From NCBI GenBank assembly GCA_016185505.1, contig JACPNL010000010.1:1-55825 (forward strand): a stretch of 55,825 nucleotides of DNA, written 5' to 3'. The stretch comes from Candidatus Yanofskyibacteriota bacterium. Its GTDB lineage: Bacteria > Patescibacteriota > Minisyncoccia > 2-02-FULL-40-12 > GWA2-44-9. Positions 15,286 through 23,581 of this stretch are shown here, piece after piece (positions within the stretch are counted from its first letter, which is position 1; the number at the start of each line of letters is the position of its first letter). The notes beneath the pieces were generated by a model that made no database searches, was not told the DNA's origin, and worked only from the letters and a program-made list of their open reading frames with translations. Position numbers and translations under genes: made by a program.

Positions 15286-15567
15286 CTACTTAATTGCTTC
15301 TTTGAGCAACTTACCGGCGGTGAATCTCGGCTTCTTGGAGGCTTTGATCTGAATGGTCTCGCCTGTTCGAGGATTTCTGCCCTCTCTGGCTTTCCTGTCG
15401 GCAACCTTGAAGATACCAAAACCGGTAATGTTGACCTTGTCGCCTTTTCTCAAAGCGTCGGTGACCATGTCAACAAAAGCGTCTAACCATTCCACGCCCT
15501 GTTTGTTGGTAACACCCATCTTTTCAGCCAACATTTTGGCTAATTGTCCCTTTTTTACAGTTTGCAT
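15286..15567 (-). CDS. hup: HU-family DNA-binding protein
   Basis: 93 residues, the usual size of HU. The dimerising helices (KGQLAKMLAEKMGVTNKQG, WLDAFVDMVTDALRKGDKV) are followed by NITGFGIFKVADRKAREGRN, the GFG.F signature, and the beta-arm RNPRTGETIQIKASKKPRF with the DNA-intercalating proline region, closing with FTAGKLLKEAIK. It binds and bends DNA non-specifically. The spacer upstream (15568-15920) holds only AT-rich TAATTACC words and a hairpin. Confidence 0.95.
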   Translation of the reverse strand: MQTVKKGQLAKMLAEKMGVTNKQGVEWLDAFVDMVTDALRKGDKVNITGFGIFKVADRKAREGRNPRTGETIQIKASKKPRFTAGKLLKEAIK

Positions 15568-15764
15568 TTATTTATATGTAATTAAGTAATTGATAATTGG
15601 GTAATTTATTGCCTCTAACCTCTGACCATAATTACCTAATTACCTAATTACTTAATGACTATCTTGTTTATTTAACTATTCTTAAATGACCTCTCTATTC
15701 GACCCCTAGGGAGGACTATTTACTTACTTTTTGTATTCTCTAGGTTTTATGCGGAAAATGCAAG

Positions 15765-15803
15765 CCCCGCCTATCAACAGGGCTTGATTGTTGATAGGCG
15801 GGG
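15765..15803. repeat. Palindrome upstream of HU
   Basis: Perfect 15-bp arms CCCCGCCTATCAACA around a 9-base loop. Upstream of HU the 15568-15920 spacer otherwise shows repeated TAATTACC words and GTCGCTTTCAGCGAC. Confidence 0.75.
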
Positions 15804-15920
15804 TTTAATATTTCCTTAATTTTGTCGCTTTCAGCGACCATGGGACTTTTCCATAAACCTCGGAAACGCGAGAAAAATTTAGTCACTCAGGATTCGTTAA
15901 TTAAGATTATCAACAATTTC

Positions 15921-15950
15921 TTGACTTTCTATGCTTAAGCATGCTATATT
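15921..15950 (+). promoter_or_regulatory. Promoter of a candidate small RNA
   Basis: TTGACT, 18 bases containing the palindrome ATGCTTAAGCAT, then TATATT. Confidence 0.65.
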
Positions 15951-15956
15951 TAATGT

Positions 15957-16042
15957 GTGCTTGCGGAGCGTAAGCTCCTATCAACATCAGAGTTGATAGC
16001 AAGCATACTAAAAAACCGCCTTTTACGGCGATTTTTTAGTAT
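15957..16042 (+). ncRNA. Candidate small RNA with three-way junction
   Basis: About 86 nt between the promoter and a terminator. GCTTGC pairs with GCAAGC and encloses two perfect hairpins, GGAGC GTAA GCTCC and TATCAAC ATCAGA GTTGATA, an exact three-way junction with no unpaired bases. It is followed by ATACTAAAAAACCGCC with its near-perfect complement, a strong terminator that also serves the convergent gene at 16023. No start codon with a frame of useful length lies in it. Promoter, compact fold and terminator together suggest a real transcript; class unknown. Confidence 0.5.
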
Positions 16043-16421
16043 CTTTTTGCATTATGCTGTAGAAGTGTTTATTGCCGTTGCCGACTTGTCTGATTATTAA
16101 CTTTATAGTGATTATCCCGAAAGTATTTATGAGAGCCCATTCTTTTATAATCTTGCCTTTCTTTTTCTTCTCTCTATAATCTTCTATTACTTTAGATTCT
16201 AATATTATTCTCTTGGCAAACGGTATCAACCCAAATCTTCTTTTTTGTTCGTTTCTCGATCTGATCTTTAGTTTTCTGATAAGATGCCCGAAGCCAGTGG
16301 CATTGAAATATATCTTTTCACTATCTAATATTGGACAAACAACTTCCCCAATTTTCTTATAGATAGATTTGGCTATTCTTTTTGTTCTTTTGTATCCAAA
16401 ACTTTTCGGTATTTTCTTCAT
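16023..16421 (-). CDS. Small basic protein, possible nuclease-toxin fold
   Basis: 132 residues, strongly basic (KRTKRIAKSIYKKIG, KIRSRNEQKRRFG, EDYREKKKKGKI). The pattern YFNATGFGHLIRK, then FAKRIILESKVIEDY, then FGIITIKLIIRQVGNGNKHFYSIMQK resembles small barnase/EndoU/colicin-like nuclease domains found in mobile elements: an early His, a basic middle, and a late R.....KHF.SI strand. This is a motif impression only. It starts 15 bp after the rny stop, so it is likely co-transcribed with rny. Its last codons run into the terminator of the candidate small RNA on the other strand. Confidence 0.55.
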   Translation of the reverse strand: MKKIPKSFGYKRTKRIAKSIYKKIGEVVCPILDSEKIYFNATGFGHLIRKLKIRSRNEQKRRFGLIPFAKRIILESKVIEDYREKKKKGKIIKEWALINTFGIITIKLIIRQVGNGNKHFYSIMQKDTKKSP

Positions 16422-16435
16422 AACTTGAAAATCTA

Positions 16436-17968
16436 CTACCTTGCGTATTCTATCGCCCTCGTTTCGCGTATGACATTAACCTTTATTTCTCCCGGATATT
16501 TCATTTCTTCCTCTATTTTCTTAGCAATGTCTTTAGCCATTTTCAGGGCGCTCAAGTCGTCTATTTTAGTAGGTGTGACGAATATTCTTAATTCTCGGCC
16601 TGCTTGTATGGCGTAGGATTTATCCACTCCATCAAAAGAGTTGGATATTCTTTCCAAGTCCTCCAAACGCTTTAAATATATCTCTACCGTATCGCGCCTT
16701 GCCCCCGGTCTTGCGCCGGATATGGCATCTGCCGTTTGTACCACTCTTGATTCAAGAGTTACATACGGGTATTCCTCGTGATGAGCTTCCATTCCCTGAA
16801 TGGCTCTTGGATCAATTCCGAATTTTTGGAGTATCTTCCTCCCTATTTCCACGTGAGTTCCCTGCACTTCATGGTCAACCGCCTTGCCTATGTCGTGGAA
16901 AAGCGCCGCTTTTTTAGTGATAGGAACATCCAGCCCCAATTCCGCGGCAAGCATTCCCGCTATGTGAGTCATCTCTATAGAGTGAAGAAGTACATTCTGC
17001 CCGAAACTGGTCCTGAACGCTAATCGACCAAGCAAGTACGTTAGTTTTGGATCCATCGGACCGACGCCGGTCTCGAATAGCGCCGCCTCTCCCGCCTCCT
17101 TTATCTTTTCGTTTATCTCGCTTTTTGCTTTTTCAACCATCTCTTCGATCTTCGCCGGATGTATCCTCCCGTCGGCTATCAGTTTGTCTATCGCCAATTT
17201 CGCTATCTGTCTCCGGACGGGATCATAACCCGAAACCACCAGCGCTTCGGGGGTATCATCTATAATGATATCAACGCCGGTAAGCCGCTCTATTGTCTTG
17301 ATATTTCTCCCCTCCTTGCCGATTATCTTTCCCTTTACTTCATCGGAAGGCAAACTAACCACCGTTGTTGTTACATCGGCTATATGAGAAGCCGCGTAGC
17401 GTTGAATAGCCGTGGTCAATATCTCGCGGGCCTTCTTGTCTAATTCTTCCTTATTCTCCTGCTCAAGCCGTTTGAGCTGCTTGTACAGATCGTCTTTATA
17501 TTCCTCTTCAACTCTGGACAGCATCTCGCCTCTGGCTTGATCTCTGTTCAGACCGGATATTTTTTCCAGTTCTCCGAGTTGCTTTGACTTAACCTGTTCA
17601 AGTTCGGTTTTCGCGGTTGCAAGCTCGGTGTTTTTGGCTTTTAAGGTTTCTTTTTCTTCGGTTAGTTCTTTTGCTCTTGATTCAAGCTCACTTTCTTTCT
17701 TGGTCAAAATATTCTCTATTCTTGAGAGTTGGACATTGCGTTCTTTCTCTTCTTTTTTAGCATCTTCTAAAACCTTAATAGCCCTGTTTTTGGCTTCAAG
17801 GAGTATGTCCTGCGACTTTGATTTTGAATCGTTGAGTATTGCCTCGGCCTTTGACTCCGCCGAGCTTACGCTCTTACTTGCTAGAAGTTGCCTGACAAGG
17901 TACCCGATTATTATACCAGGTAATAACGCTGAAACTGCCGCTACGAGAGGGCTTAGTTGTGAAAACAT
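16436..17968 (-). CDS. rny: Ribonuclease Y
   Basis: Membrane-anchored endoribonuclease that starts mRNA decay. 510 residues in the standard order: an N-terminal membrane helix (LVAAVSALLPGIIIGYLV), a long coiled coil (residues ~35-190), a KH RNA-binding domain (SDEVKGKIIGKEGRNIKTIE with GKEGRN), and an HD domain whose metal site is LLHSIEMTHIAG ... ALFHDIGKAVDHE. The C-terminal EIKVNVIRETRAIEYAR is typical. It leads a two-gene unit with the small basic protein downstream. Confidence 0.96.
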   Translation of the reverse strand: MFSQLSPLVAAVSALLPGIIIGYLVRQLLASKSVSSAESKAEAILNDSKSKSQDILLEAKNRAIKVLEDAKKEEKERNVQLSRIENILTKKESELESRAKELTEEKETLKAKNTELATAKTELEQVKSKQLGELEKISGLNRDQARGEMLSRVEEEYKDDLYKQLKRLEQENKEELDKKAREILTTAIQRYAASHIADVTTTVVSLPSDEVKGKIIGKEGRNIKTIERLTGVDIIIDDTPEALVVSGYDPVRRQIAKLAIDKLIADGRIHPAKIEEMVEKAKSEINEKIKEAGEAALFETGVGPMDPKLTYLLGRLAFRTSFGQNVLLHSIEMTHIAGMLAAELGLDVPITKKAALFHDIGKAVDHEVQGTHVEIGRKILQKFGIDPRAIQGMEAHHEEYPYVTLESRVVQTADAISGARPGARRDTVEIYLKRLEDLERISNSFDGVDKSYAIQAGRELRIFVTPTKIDDLSALKMAKDIAKKIEEEMKYPGEIKVNVIRETRAIEYAR

Positions 17969-18138
17969 GTTGTTTGATTAGTGTCATTAAGTATGTAGAA
18001 TGCGGTATGTTGAATGTAGTATTTTTATAAAATTTTGATGTCCTTACGACATTCCACTTTCTACTCTCTACACTCTTAAAATTGAACTAAATTAAAACTT
18101 CTCTTTCATTATAGCAGAGAATAAAATATAATGCAAAT

Positions 18139-19707
18139 ATGAAACCTGTCGTTCTAACAATTCTTGACGGCTGGGGATACTCGCCGCAAAAACACGGCAA
18201 TGCTATTTTATACGCGCGGACGCCTTTTGTTGAGCTCATTCAGCGCAATTATCCTTCTTTGCTTTTACAGGCCTCGGGAAAAGCGGTGGGGATGACTTGG
18301 GGCGAGGCGGGCAATAGCGAGGTCGGCCACTTGACTATCGGCGCGGGCAGAACCATATTTCAATATCTAAGCCGGATAAATAAAGCCATAAGCGACGGCA
18401 GTTTTTACCAAAACGAAGCGCTATTGGGAGCAGTCAAACACGCTAAGGAAAATTATTCTACTCTCCATGTTGCCGGTCTTTTGACATCCGGCTCGGTACA
18501 TGCCCACATCAGTCATTTATTGGCGCTAATAGACCTGGCTGCCAAGAATGATTTTGCTAACATCAGAATTCATCTTTTTACCGATGGCAAGGACTCTGGA
18601 CTGAAAGAAGCGCCGTTCTTGATCAAAAAGTTCCAAGATCATGCCTCTAAGGTTGGAGTTGGGGTGATAACGACGCTTATTGGCAGGGATTACGCGATGG
18701 ATAGGGCTAAGAATTGGGATGACACAAGAAAAGCATACGATCTCCTCGTCCGCGGAGCAGGAGATCCCGTAAAATCACAAGGCGATAACGGGGCAGGAAA
18801 AACAGACGATATCTTTTCAAAAATAGAGACGGCATACCAGATGGGATACATTGATTCTAATTTGCCCCCATTGATAACCGACAAACAAGGCGTCATTAAA
18901 GACGGCGACGCGTTGATATTCTTCAACTTCAGAGAGGACTCGATGCGCCAGCTCACAAGAAGTTTCATAGAAGATGACTTCCAAATTTTTCCGGTGGAAA
19001 AATTTGGCAATTTATATGTCGTTACCATGACCCAATACCTTGATGATCCCCGCCTAAAAGTCGCCTTTCCTTTGCCGGAAATAAAAAACGGCCTTGCGGA
19101 AGTTTTAGCCTTGAACGGAAAAACTCAACTGCATATTGCTGAATCGGAAAAGTACGCCCACGCCACGTATTTCTTTAATGGCTTGAATAACACGCCTTAT
19201 TCCGGCGAAACGGATATATTTATAGAATCATTAAAAGACCACGCTCTTAATCCGGAAATGAGAGCTCCTGACATAGCGGATAAAGTAATAGAATATCTAA
19301 AACAGGATCAGTATGACTTTTATATCATAAATTTTGCCAATCCGGACGTTTTGGCGCATACCGGAGACCTGGAGACGACAATAAGAGGAGTAGAGACGAT
19401 AGACGAAGCGTTAAAACAAATAACAGAAGCCGTCTTGAACAAAGAAGGTATGATGCTCATTACAGCCGACCACGGTAACGCGGAGTCAATGGTGTATGAG
19501 TCCTCGGGTGAGAAAAAGTCAAGACACGAAGAAAGCCCTGTGCCTTTCTATCTAATAGGCAAACAGTTCGCGAGAGAACGCGAAATAGAAGAGGTTGAAA
19601 AGTCCTTCTCGCAAGTCAGTGGCATATTGAGTGATATCGCGCCCACCGTGCTGGAATTAATGGAAATACCAAAACCCGAAGAAATGACAGGGAACTCTCT
19701 TTTGTAA
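18139..19707 (+). CDS. gpmI: 2,3-bisphosphoglycerate-independent phosphoglycerate mutase
   Basis: Interconverts 3- and 2-phosphoglycerate in glycolysis using two Mn ions. 522 residues, the usual length. VLTILDGWGYSP gives the first metal ligand, GEAGNSEVGHLTIGAGR holds the phosphorylated Ser, GRDYAMDRAKNWD lines the substrate site, NFANPDVLAHTGDLE and LITADHGNAE supply the remaining ligands, and SRHEESPVPFYL precedes the C-terminus. Monocistronic. The 17969-18138 spacer upstream is AT-rich with no clear signal other than a TATAAT-like box near the start. Confidence 0.96.
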   Translation: MKPVVLTILDGWGYSPQKHGNAILYARTPFVELIQRNYPSLLLQASGKAVGMTWGEAGNSEVGHLTIGAGRTIFQYLSRINKAISDGSFYQNEALLGAVKHAKENYSTLHVAGLLTSGSVHAHISHLLALIDLAAKNDFANIRIHLFTDGKDSGLKEAPFLIKKFQDHASKVGVGVITTLIGRDYAMDRAKNWDDTRKAYDLLVRGAGDPVKSQGDNGAGKTDDIFSKIETAYQMGYIDSNLPPLITDKQGVIKDGDALIFFNFREDSMRQLTRSFIEDDFQIFPVEKFGNLYVVTMTQYLDDPRLKVAFPLPEIKNGLAEVLALNGKTQLHIAESEKYAHATYFFNGLNNTPYSGETDIFIESLKDHALNPEMRAPDIADKVIEYLKQDQYDFYIINFANPDVLAHTGDLETTIRGVETIDEALKQITEAVLNKEGMMLITADHGNAESMVYESSGEKKSRHEESPVPFYLIGKQFAREREIEEVEKSFSQVSGILSDIAPTVLELMEIPKPEEMTGNSLL

Positions 19708-19782
19708 TTACTGACATAATCGCAAAAGAACAAATTTTTGAGTTTGTTTAGAATTTACCAATTGACGCGTTAAAGTCTGCTA

Positions 19783-20190
19783 TTAATCTTCGTATGTTTT
19801 TTTATATCCACTAATTTGTCCGGATATTGCTAAGAGATTCGAGCCAATGATTTTTAATAAAGCGGCCACTTTGGTTGTATTCGGATTAGCCGCATACCGT
19901 TTGATAACTTCATTTATGGCTTCTCCCGCCTCCCATTCATCTTGCGCTTCTGAAACAACAAATTCAAAATTTACAACTTGCTGAAGTTGGCTGACTGTAT
20001 CTGTATCTTTGATTTGCTTATCTCTAAGAAGCATCCTTATCCCCACATCTGCTTTTAAGAGAGTCTTATTATCTTTCTCCAATTCAAAGAACCGTTCGCC
20101 TTCTAGATTATACATATCTTGAAACTCTTTGCTGATTTCATCTGTTTCGGCGGTGTTAGCAGGCGGTAATTTTTCTTTTATATTTGTCAT
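19783..20190 (-). CDS. Hypothetical protein downstream of mnmA
   Basis: 135 residues, acidic and helical, without membrane segments or cysteines. It reads as a soluble helical bundle (EISKEFQDMYNLEGERFFEL, TVSQLQQVVNFEFVVSEAQD, NTTKVAALLKIIGSNLLAIS). I do not recognise it. It starts 12 bp after the mnmA stop on the same strand and is probably co-transcribed with it. Confidence 0.6.
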   Translation of the reverse strand: MTNIKEKLPPANTAETDEISKEFQDMYNLEGERFFELEKDNKTLLKADVGIRMLLRDKQIKDTDTVSQLQQVVNFEFVVSEAQDEWEAGEAINEVIKRYAANPNTTKVAALLKIIGSNLLAISGQISGYKKTYED

Positions 20191-20202
20191 AGTATATTTA
20201 TC

Positions 20203-21360
20203 TTACAATATTATTCCCCCTCCGAGAAGCTGCTGACCTTTATAAAATACGGCTGATTGACCGGGGGTTACGGCTGACTCTGGTTTTTTGAACACGATTT
20301 CGCCACTATTTTTTACAACCGCTTTAGACAACGGCGCCCTATAGCGCGTCCGCGCATCCAACTCCTCGCCCCTGTGGATAAACGACTTGCGAAGTCGTTT
20401 ATCCACAGGTTGAGCTATTGGATTTATCCAGTTTATAGCGGTTAATTTGAAATTTTGAGAGAGTAGATCTTTCTTCGAACCGACGTAAATGATGTTATTT
20501 TTGATATCTTTCCTAACAACAAAATAGGGGCCCTTGCCGTTCTTTATATCCAGACCGTGCCTTTGGCCGATGGTATAGTAGAACACGCCATCGTGTTGTC
20601 CAACAACACGCCCTGAGCGAGCAAAACGAGTCGAATGGGCAACATCCAACAAGATAATATTTCCGATCTTTGGCTTGATATAATTTTTTAAAAATTCTTT
20701 CATGTTTAACGGCCCGATGAAGCACACTCCCTGGCTATCTTTCTTGTCAGCCGTCGACAGGCCGAATTTTTTAGCCATTCTCCTAACCTCCGGTTTTGTA
20801 TAGTCACCAATCGGAAAGAAGCAATGTTTCAACTGCCTCTGGGTTAAGGTCCAGAGAAAATAGGATTGATCTTTGTTCTGGTCAACAGCTTTTAATAATT
20901 TATAGTCATTAATTTTTAATTTTTCATTTTTATTTTTTAATTTTCTTATGTAGTGTCCCGTCGCAATGTAATCCGCTCCTTCTTCCAATGCCTTCTCCAA
21001 AAATAGCCCGAACTTGATATGCTTATTGCACATTACATCCGGATTAGGCGTTTGACCGGTTTTATATTCTCGTATCATGTAGTCAGCCACTTCTTTTTTA
21101 TATTCTTGTGAAAAGTCCCACGTCAAAAGAGGAATGCCAATTTTTGCCGCTACCCGCATCGCGTCTTCTCGGTCTTGCTTCCAAAGACACCTGTGGATAA
21201 ACGACTTCGCAAGTCGTTTATCCACAGGTGGGCTCCATGGTTTCATAAAAACACCGGTTACATCGTAACCTTGTTTTTTCAACAGAGCAGCAGCCACAGA
21301 AGAGTCAACTCCTCCGGACATAGCAACATAAATCTTTTGTTTTTTAACTTGACGTTTCAT
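20203..21360 (-). CDS. mnmA: tRNA-specific 2-thiouridylase MnmA
   Basis: Puts sulfur on wobble U34 of Lys, Glu and Gln tRNAs. AMSGGVDSSVAA is the PP-loop; MCNKHIKF and GVCFIG carry the two catalytic cysteines; FYTIGQRHGL is present. At least four foreign in-frame stretches occur: PPVDKRLAKSFIHR after the MKPW segment and QPVDKRLRKSFIHR near the C-terminus (both DnaA-box palindromes, opposite orientation), VAHSTRFARSG from a CTCAGG-type word, and a Lys/Asn-rich stretch KNKNEKLKINDYKL from AT-rich spacer words. All keep the frame and avoid the catalytic motifs. Confidence 0.95.
   Translation of the reverse strand: MKRQVKKQKIYVAMSGGVDSSVAAALLKKQGYDVTGVFMKPWSPPVDKRLAKSFIHRCLWKQDREDAMRVAAKIGIPLLTWDFSQEYKKEVADYMIREYKTGQTPNPDVMCNKHIKFGLFLEKALEEGADYIATGHYIRKLKNKNEKLKINDYKLLKAVDQNKDQSYFLWTLTQRQLKHCFFPIGDYTKPEVRRMAKKFGLSTADKKDSQGVCFIGPLNMKEFLKNYIKPKIGNIILLDVAHSTRFARSGRVVGQHDGVFYYTIGQRHGLDIKNGKGPYFVVRKDIKNNIIYVGSKKDLLSQNFKLTAINWINPIAQPVDKRLRKSFIHRGEELDARTRYRAPLSKAVVKNSGEIVFKKPESAVTPGQSAVFYKGQQLLGGGIIL
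20371..20409. repeat. DnaA-box palindrome in mnmA (copy 2)
   Basis: CCTGTGGATAAACGACTT GCG and complement, 18-bp arms. The loop is GCG on the + strand, so the copy is inverted relative to the other two. It holds two opposed TTATCCACA boxes. Confidence 0.9.
21188..21230. repeat. DnaA-box palindrome in mnmA (copy 1)
   Basis: 20-bp perfect arms CACCTGTGGATAAACGACTT around CGC; two opposed TTATCCACA boxes; in frame. Confidence 0.92.
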
Positions 21361-21423
21361 AGATTTTAAATTATAGTATGAAAAGCATTTTTTGACAATT
21401 CAATCGAAAAAAGGGGGGGCTTG

Positions 21424-21918
21424 ATGATTGATATTTTTACTATCATCGGAGCACTTTTGTTTTTCAGCGTCACACCTTTTCTCGAAGAAAATATAAGAGG
21501 GGGGAAATGGCTAATATTGCTTTGTACTCTTTTTATTTTGATGGCCATATTAAGAATTCCGCTATCAGGAGGAATTTCCGAATTTACTCAAATTATAAAA
21601 ATTGGCGTAATTGCAATTCTTTTATTGCTATGGTTTAAAAACAAAACCCAACTAGGATTCCTTGTAATAAGTATGGGGCTGGCCAGCAATACTTTGGTGA
21701 TATTTGTAAACGGGGGCATGCCTGTATCCTCTGATTTTAGCGGTGATTTTATTCTCCCGACCGGGTACCTAATAGCGAACGACCAAACTGTTCTTACGGT
21801 TTTGAGCGATTGGATTCCGGGGTTGTTTTGGGAAGAATATGTTTCTCCGGGTGATTATTTATTGTCTTCAGCGTTTTATATTTTTTGGTTCCAAAATAGA
21901 AAAAATAAACCGGCCTGA
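21424..21918 (+). CDS. DUF5317-like integral membrane protein
   Basis: 164 residues from ATG 21424, with a G-run upstream that may act as ribosome-binding site; the track start is the preceding TTG. Four or five hydrophobic helices (IFTIIGALLFFSV, WLILLCTLFILMAIL, IIKIGVIAILLLLW, LGFLVISMGLASNTLVIF). Then comes NGGMPVS and a C-terminal SDWIPGLFWEEYVSPGDYLL segment; NGGMPVS plus W/F..VSPGD is the DUF5317 pattern. Function unknown. Divergent from mnmA. Confidence 0.65.
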   Translation: MIDIFTIIGALLFFSVTPFLEENIRGGKWLILLCTLFILMAILRIPLSGGISEFTQIIKIGVIAILLLLWFKNKTQLGFLVISMGLASNTLVIFVNGGMPVSSDFSGDFILPTGYLIANDQTVLTVLSDWIPGLFWEEYVSPGDYLLSSAFYIFWFQNRKNKPA

Positions 21919-21930
21919 CGGCCGGTATTT
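21909..21930 (+). terminator. Terminator overlapping a stop codon
   Basis: CCGGCC TGAC GGCCGG then TATTTAATT. The TGA stop of the DUF5317-like gene forms the loop. Confidence 0.8.
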
Positions 21931-21935
21931 AATTA

Positions 21936-21975
21936 GCCCAACAACTCAATGGACGCGCCCATTGAGTTGTTGGGC
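21936..21975. repeat. Palindrome between convergent genes
   Basis: 17-bp arms GCCCAACAACTCAATGG, 6-base loop, between the DUF5317-like gene and the 3' end of the transglycosylase-like gene. Confidence 0.8.
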
Positions 21976-21989
21976 ATAAAAGACTCTGT

Positions 21990-23357
21990 TTAATCAAATA
22001 TTTTCAGCTCTCTTATCATTCTAAATTTCCTTAAAAAGTCCCTAGTTTCGGGCACCGCTCCGCGAGAGTTTAAGTCCAACCCGCCGGTAGTTAAATTATA
22101 CTTACTTGGACCGCCGTTATATATCATTCCCCTTACTTCATTTAGTTGATCCGGGGTTAAACCGTTAAACACCGCTCTGGCCCGTGAACCCCCGTTTTGA
22201 ACTCTATTTACAACGGTAGCCATGTGGTCGTCAAATACAAGAATTTGGGCCTTTATGGAATTTTTTATATCAATCCTGCCGATATCGGTATCTTTTATTA
22301 AATTGGCGGAAAGAAAACCGACAACCATGCTGTCATAAGTGCGGGGCATAATTTGGTTGGCGCCGGAGGCGCCGGTCTTAGAAACGGTATATCGAAACGC
22401 TTTTTCTCCATTGGCGCCGAAACGCCACAAAACTCTTTCAGCCTGTTCTCGGCCGCCATCCTCCGATGCAAACATCAGTTTGGGATCTGTTTGTTCGGTT
22501 AGGGTAATTTCTTTAACGAATTTCTGGGTCATCGTGTCGGTAACTAATTTACCCGGAAAAGCCTTGGATTCAACTCCGGCTTTTTCTAACTCCTCAAACG
22601 CTTGCGCGACATGAATATCTAGAAAGTCCTTACCGGAATCAACTATCGCGGGATCGCGTACTGACTTAGAATAAGGCGCGTATACAACATCAGAATATTT
22701 AGGGCCGGTCTTATCTTCGAGATATGCCAGACCGTCGTTACTCATCAAGAACTTATTGCCGATAACAATATATCTTGCCGGCTCACTAATCTTAACCTCA
22801 TCTGACTCAAGAACCGATCCAACAACGCCTAGATCAGAATTAAAATTATTCCACCAATATACAACAACCGATAGCTCGTCTTGATCATCCACGGGTTGAA
22901 AATAAGGCATACTTGTAGGATTCGGTTCGTAGTTTCTTCTCATTCTGTTGGCAATTTGTATCTCTTTTTCGTCCAGCCAATAGCGTCTAAGAAAGACCGC
23001 GCCCGCATCCGCGCTTATATTTGTATCAAGAATAGCTAACTCAATTTCTTTGCCGGTTAATCTGTTGTTTTTTTCTTCGAATTGAAGAGAAGGAGATTGT
23101 TCAAGATATGTTTTTGCCAATTCCATTTGATCAGCCAGAGTCCAGACGGGCATTTGAGGCAAAGGCGATACTTCAAGGTCAATAGTCTTACTCGGCAACG
23201 CCTCGGATATTTGAGCGGCTATTTGCGCGGATAGTTGAGTATATTTGGCGCCCAAAACAAATGCTGATATCACGAGAACTGTTAAAACAAGGAGAAGAAT
23301 TTTGCCGGGAAATTTTTTGAGTTGCATTTTGAGTTGCCTTAGTTTATCAAAGGACAT
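21990..23357 (-). CDS. Membrane-anchored SLT-like (lytic transglycosylase) protein
   Basis: 455 residues. An N-terminal membrane helix (ILLLVLTVLVISAFVLGA) is followed by a long extracellular region and a C-terminal goose-lysozyme/SLT-like segment. There, SKTGASGANQIMPRTYDSM matches the S..GA.G..Q..P.T signature and IYNGGPSKYN the AYNAG-like motif. It should act on peptidoglycan. The first residues (MSFDKLRQLK) are a CCTTTGATAAACTAAGGCAA repeat word, so the true start may be the ATG at 23327, which has AAGG upstream. It follows another transglycosylase-like gene on the same strand. Confidence 0.7.
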   Translation of the reverse strand: MSFDKLRQLKMQLKKFPGKILLLVLTVLVISAFVLGAKYTQLSAQIAAQISEALPSKTIDLEVSPLPQMPVWTLADQMELAKTYLEQSPSLQFEEKNNRLTGKEIELAILDTNISADAGAVFLRRYWLDEKEIQIANRMRRNYEPNPTSMPYFQPVDDQDELSVVVYWWNNFNSDLGVVGSVLESDEVKISEPARYIVIGNKFLMSNDGLAYLEDKTGPKYSDVVYAPYSKSVRDPAIVDSGKDFLDIHVAQAFEELEKAGVESKAFPGKLVTDTMTQKFVKEITLTEQTDPKLMFASEDGGREQAERVLWRFGANGEKAFRYTVSKTGASGANQIMPRTYDSMVVGFLSANLIKDTDIGRIDIKNSIKAQILVFDDHMATVVNRVQNGGSRARAVFNGLTPDQLNEVRGMIYNGGPSKYNLTTGGLDLNSRGAVPETRDFLRKFRMIRELKIFD

Positions 23358-23369
23358 AGGAGTAAATTA

Positions 23370-23580
23370 ACATAATTAACCTAATTATTCTAATTAACCT
23401 AATTGACCTAAATAAATCCTCCCGATTTTGTCTGCTTCGCAGAAACAAAATCGAGGATCCTCGATATTCGCAAGCGAATATCGGGACAATGACCTAATAA
23501 CCAATGCCTGAAGGTTTTAGACATTAAAAATTAGGTATTATTTAGAATAATTAGAGCAATTAGAATAATTAGAATAATTT
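23370..23580. repeat. AT-rich dispersed repeat, copy A (interrupted)
   Basis: TTAACCTAATTATTCTAATT...GACCTAAATAAATCC on the left and TTATTTAGAATAATTAGAGC on the right, forming a long imperfect stem between minus-strand genes. Copies at 42899-43040 and 46272-46416. This copy contains the 67-bp element at 23420-23486. Confidence 0.75.
23420..23486. repeat. Double-hairpin element with TCGAGGATCCTCGA core
   Basis: TCCCGA, a hairpin arm pair (TTTTGT...ACAAAA), core TCGAGGATCCTCGA, a second hairpin (TATTCGC/GCGAATA), TCGGGA. The uninterrupted repeat at 46272-46416 reads straight through this point, defining the element ends exactly. Confidence 0.85.
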
Positions 23581-23581
23581 T

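Noticed and set aside
23370-23580. CRISPR array in the repeated AT-rich spacers
   Set aside because: The repeated words are adjacent AT-rich segments of an imperfect stem, not regular repeats separated by unique spacers, and no cas gene is in the window.
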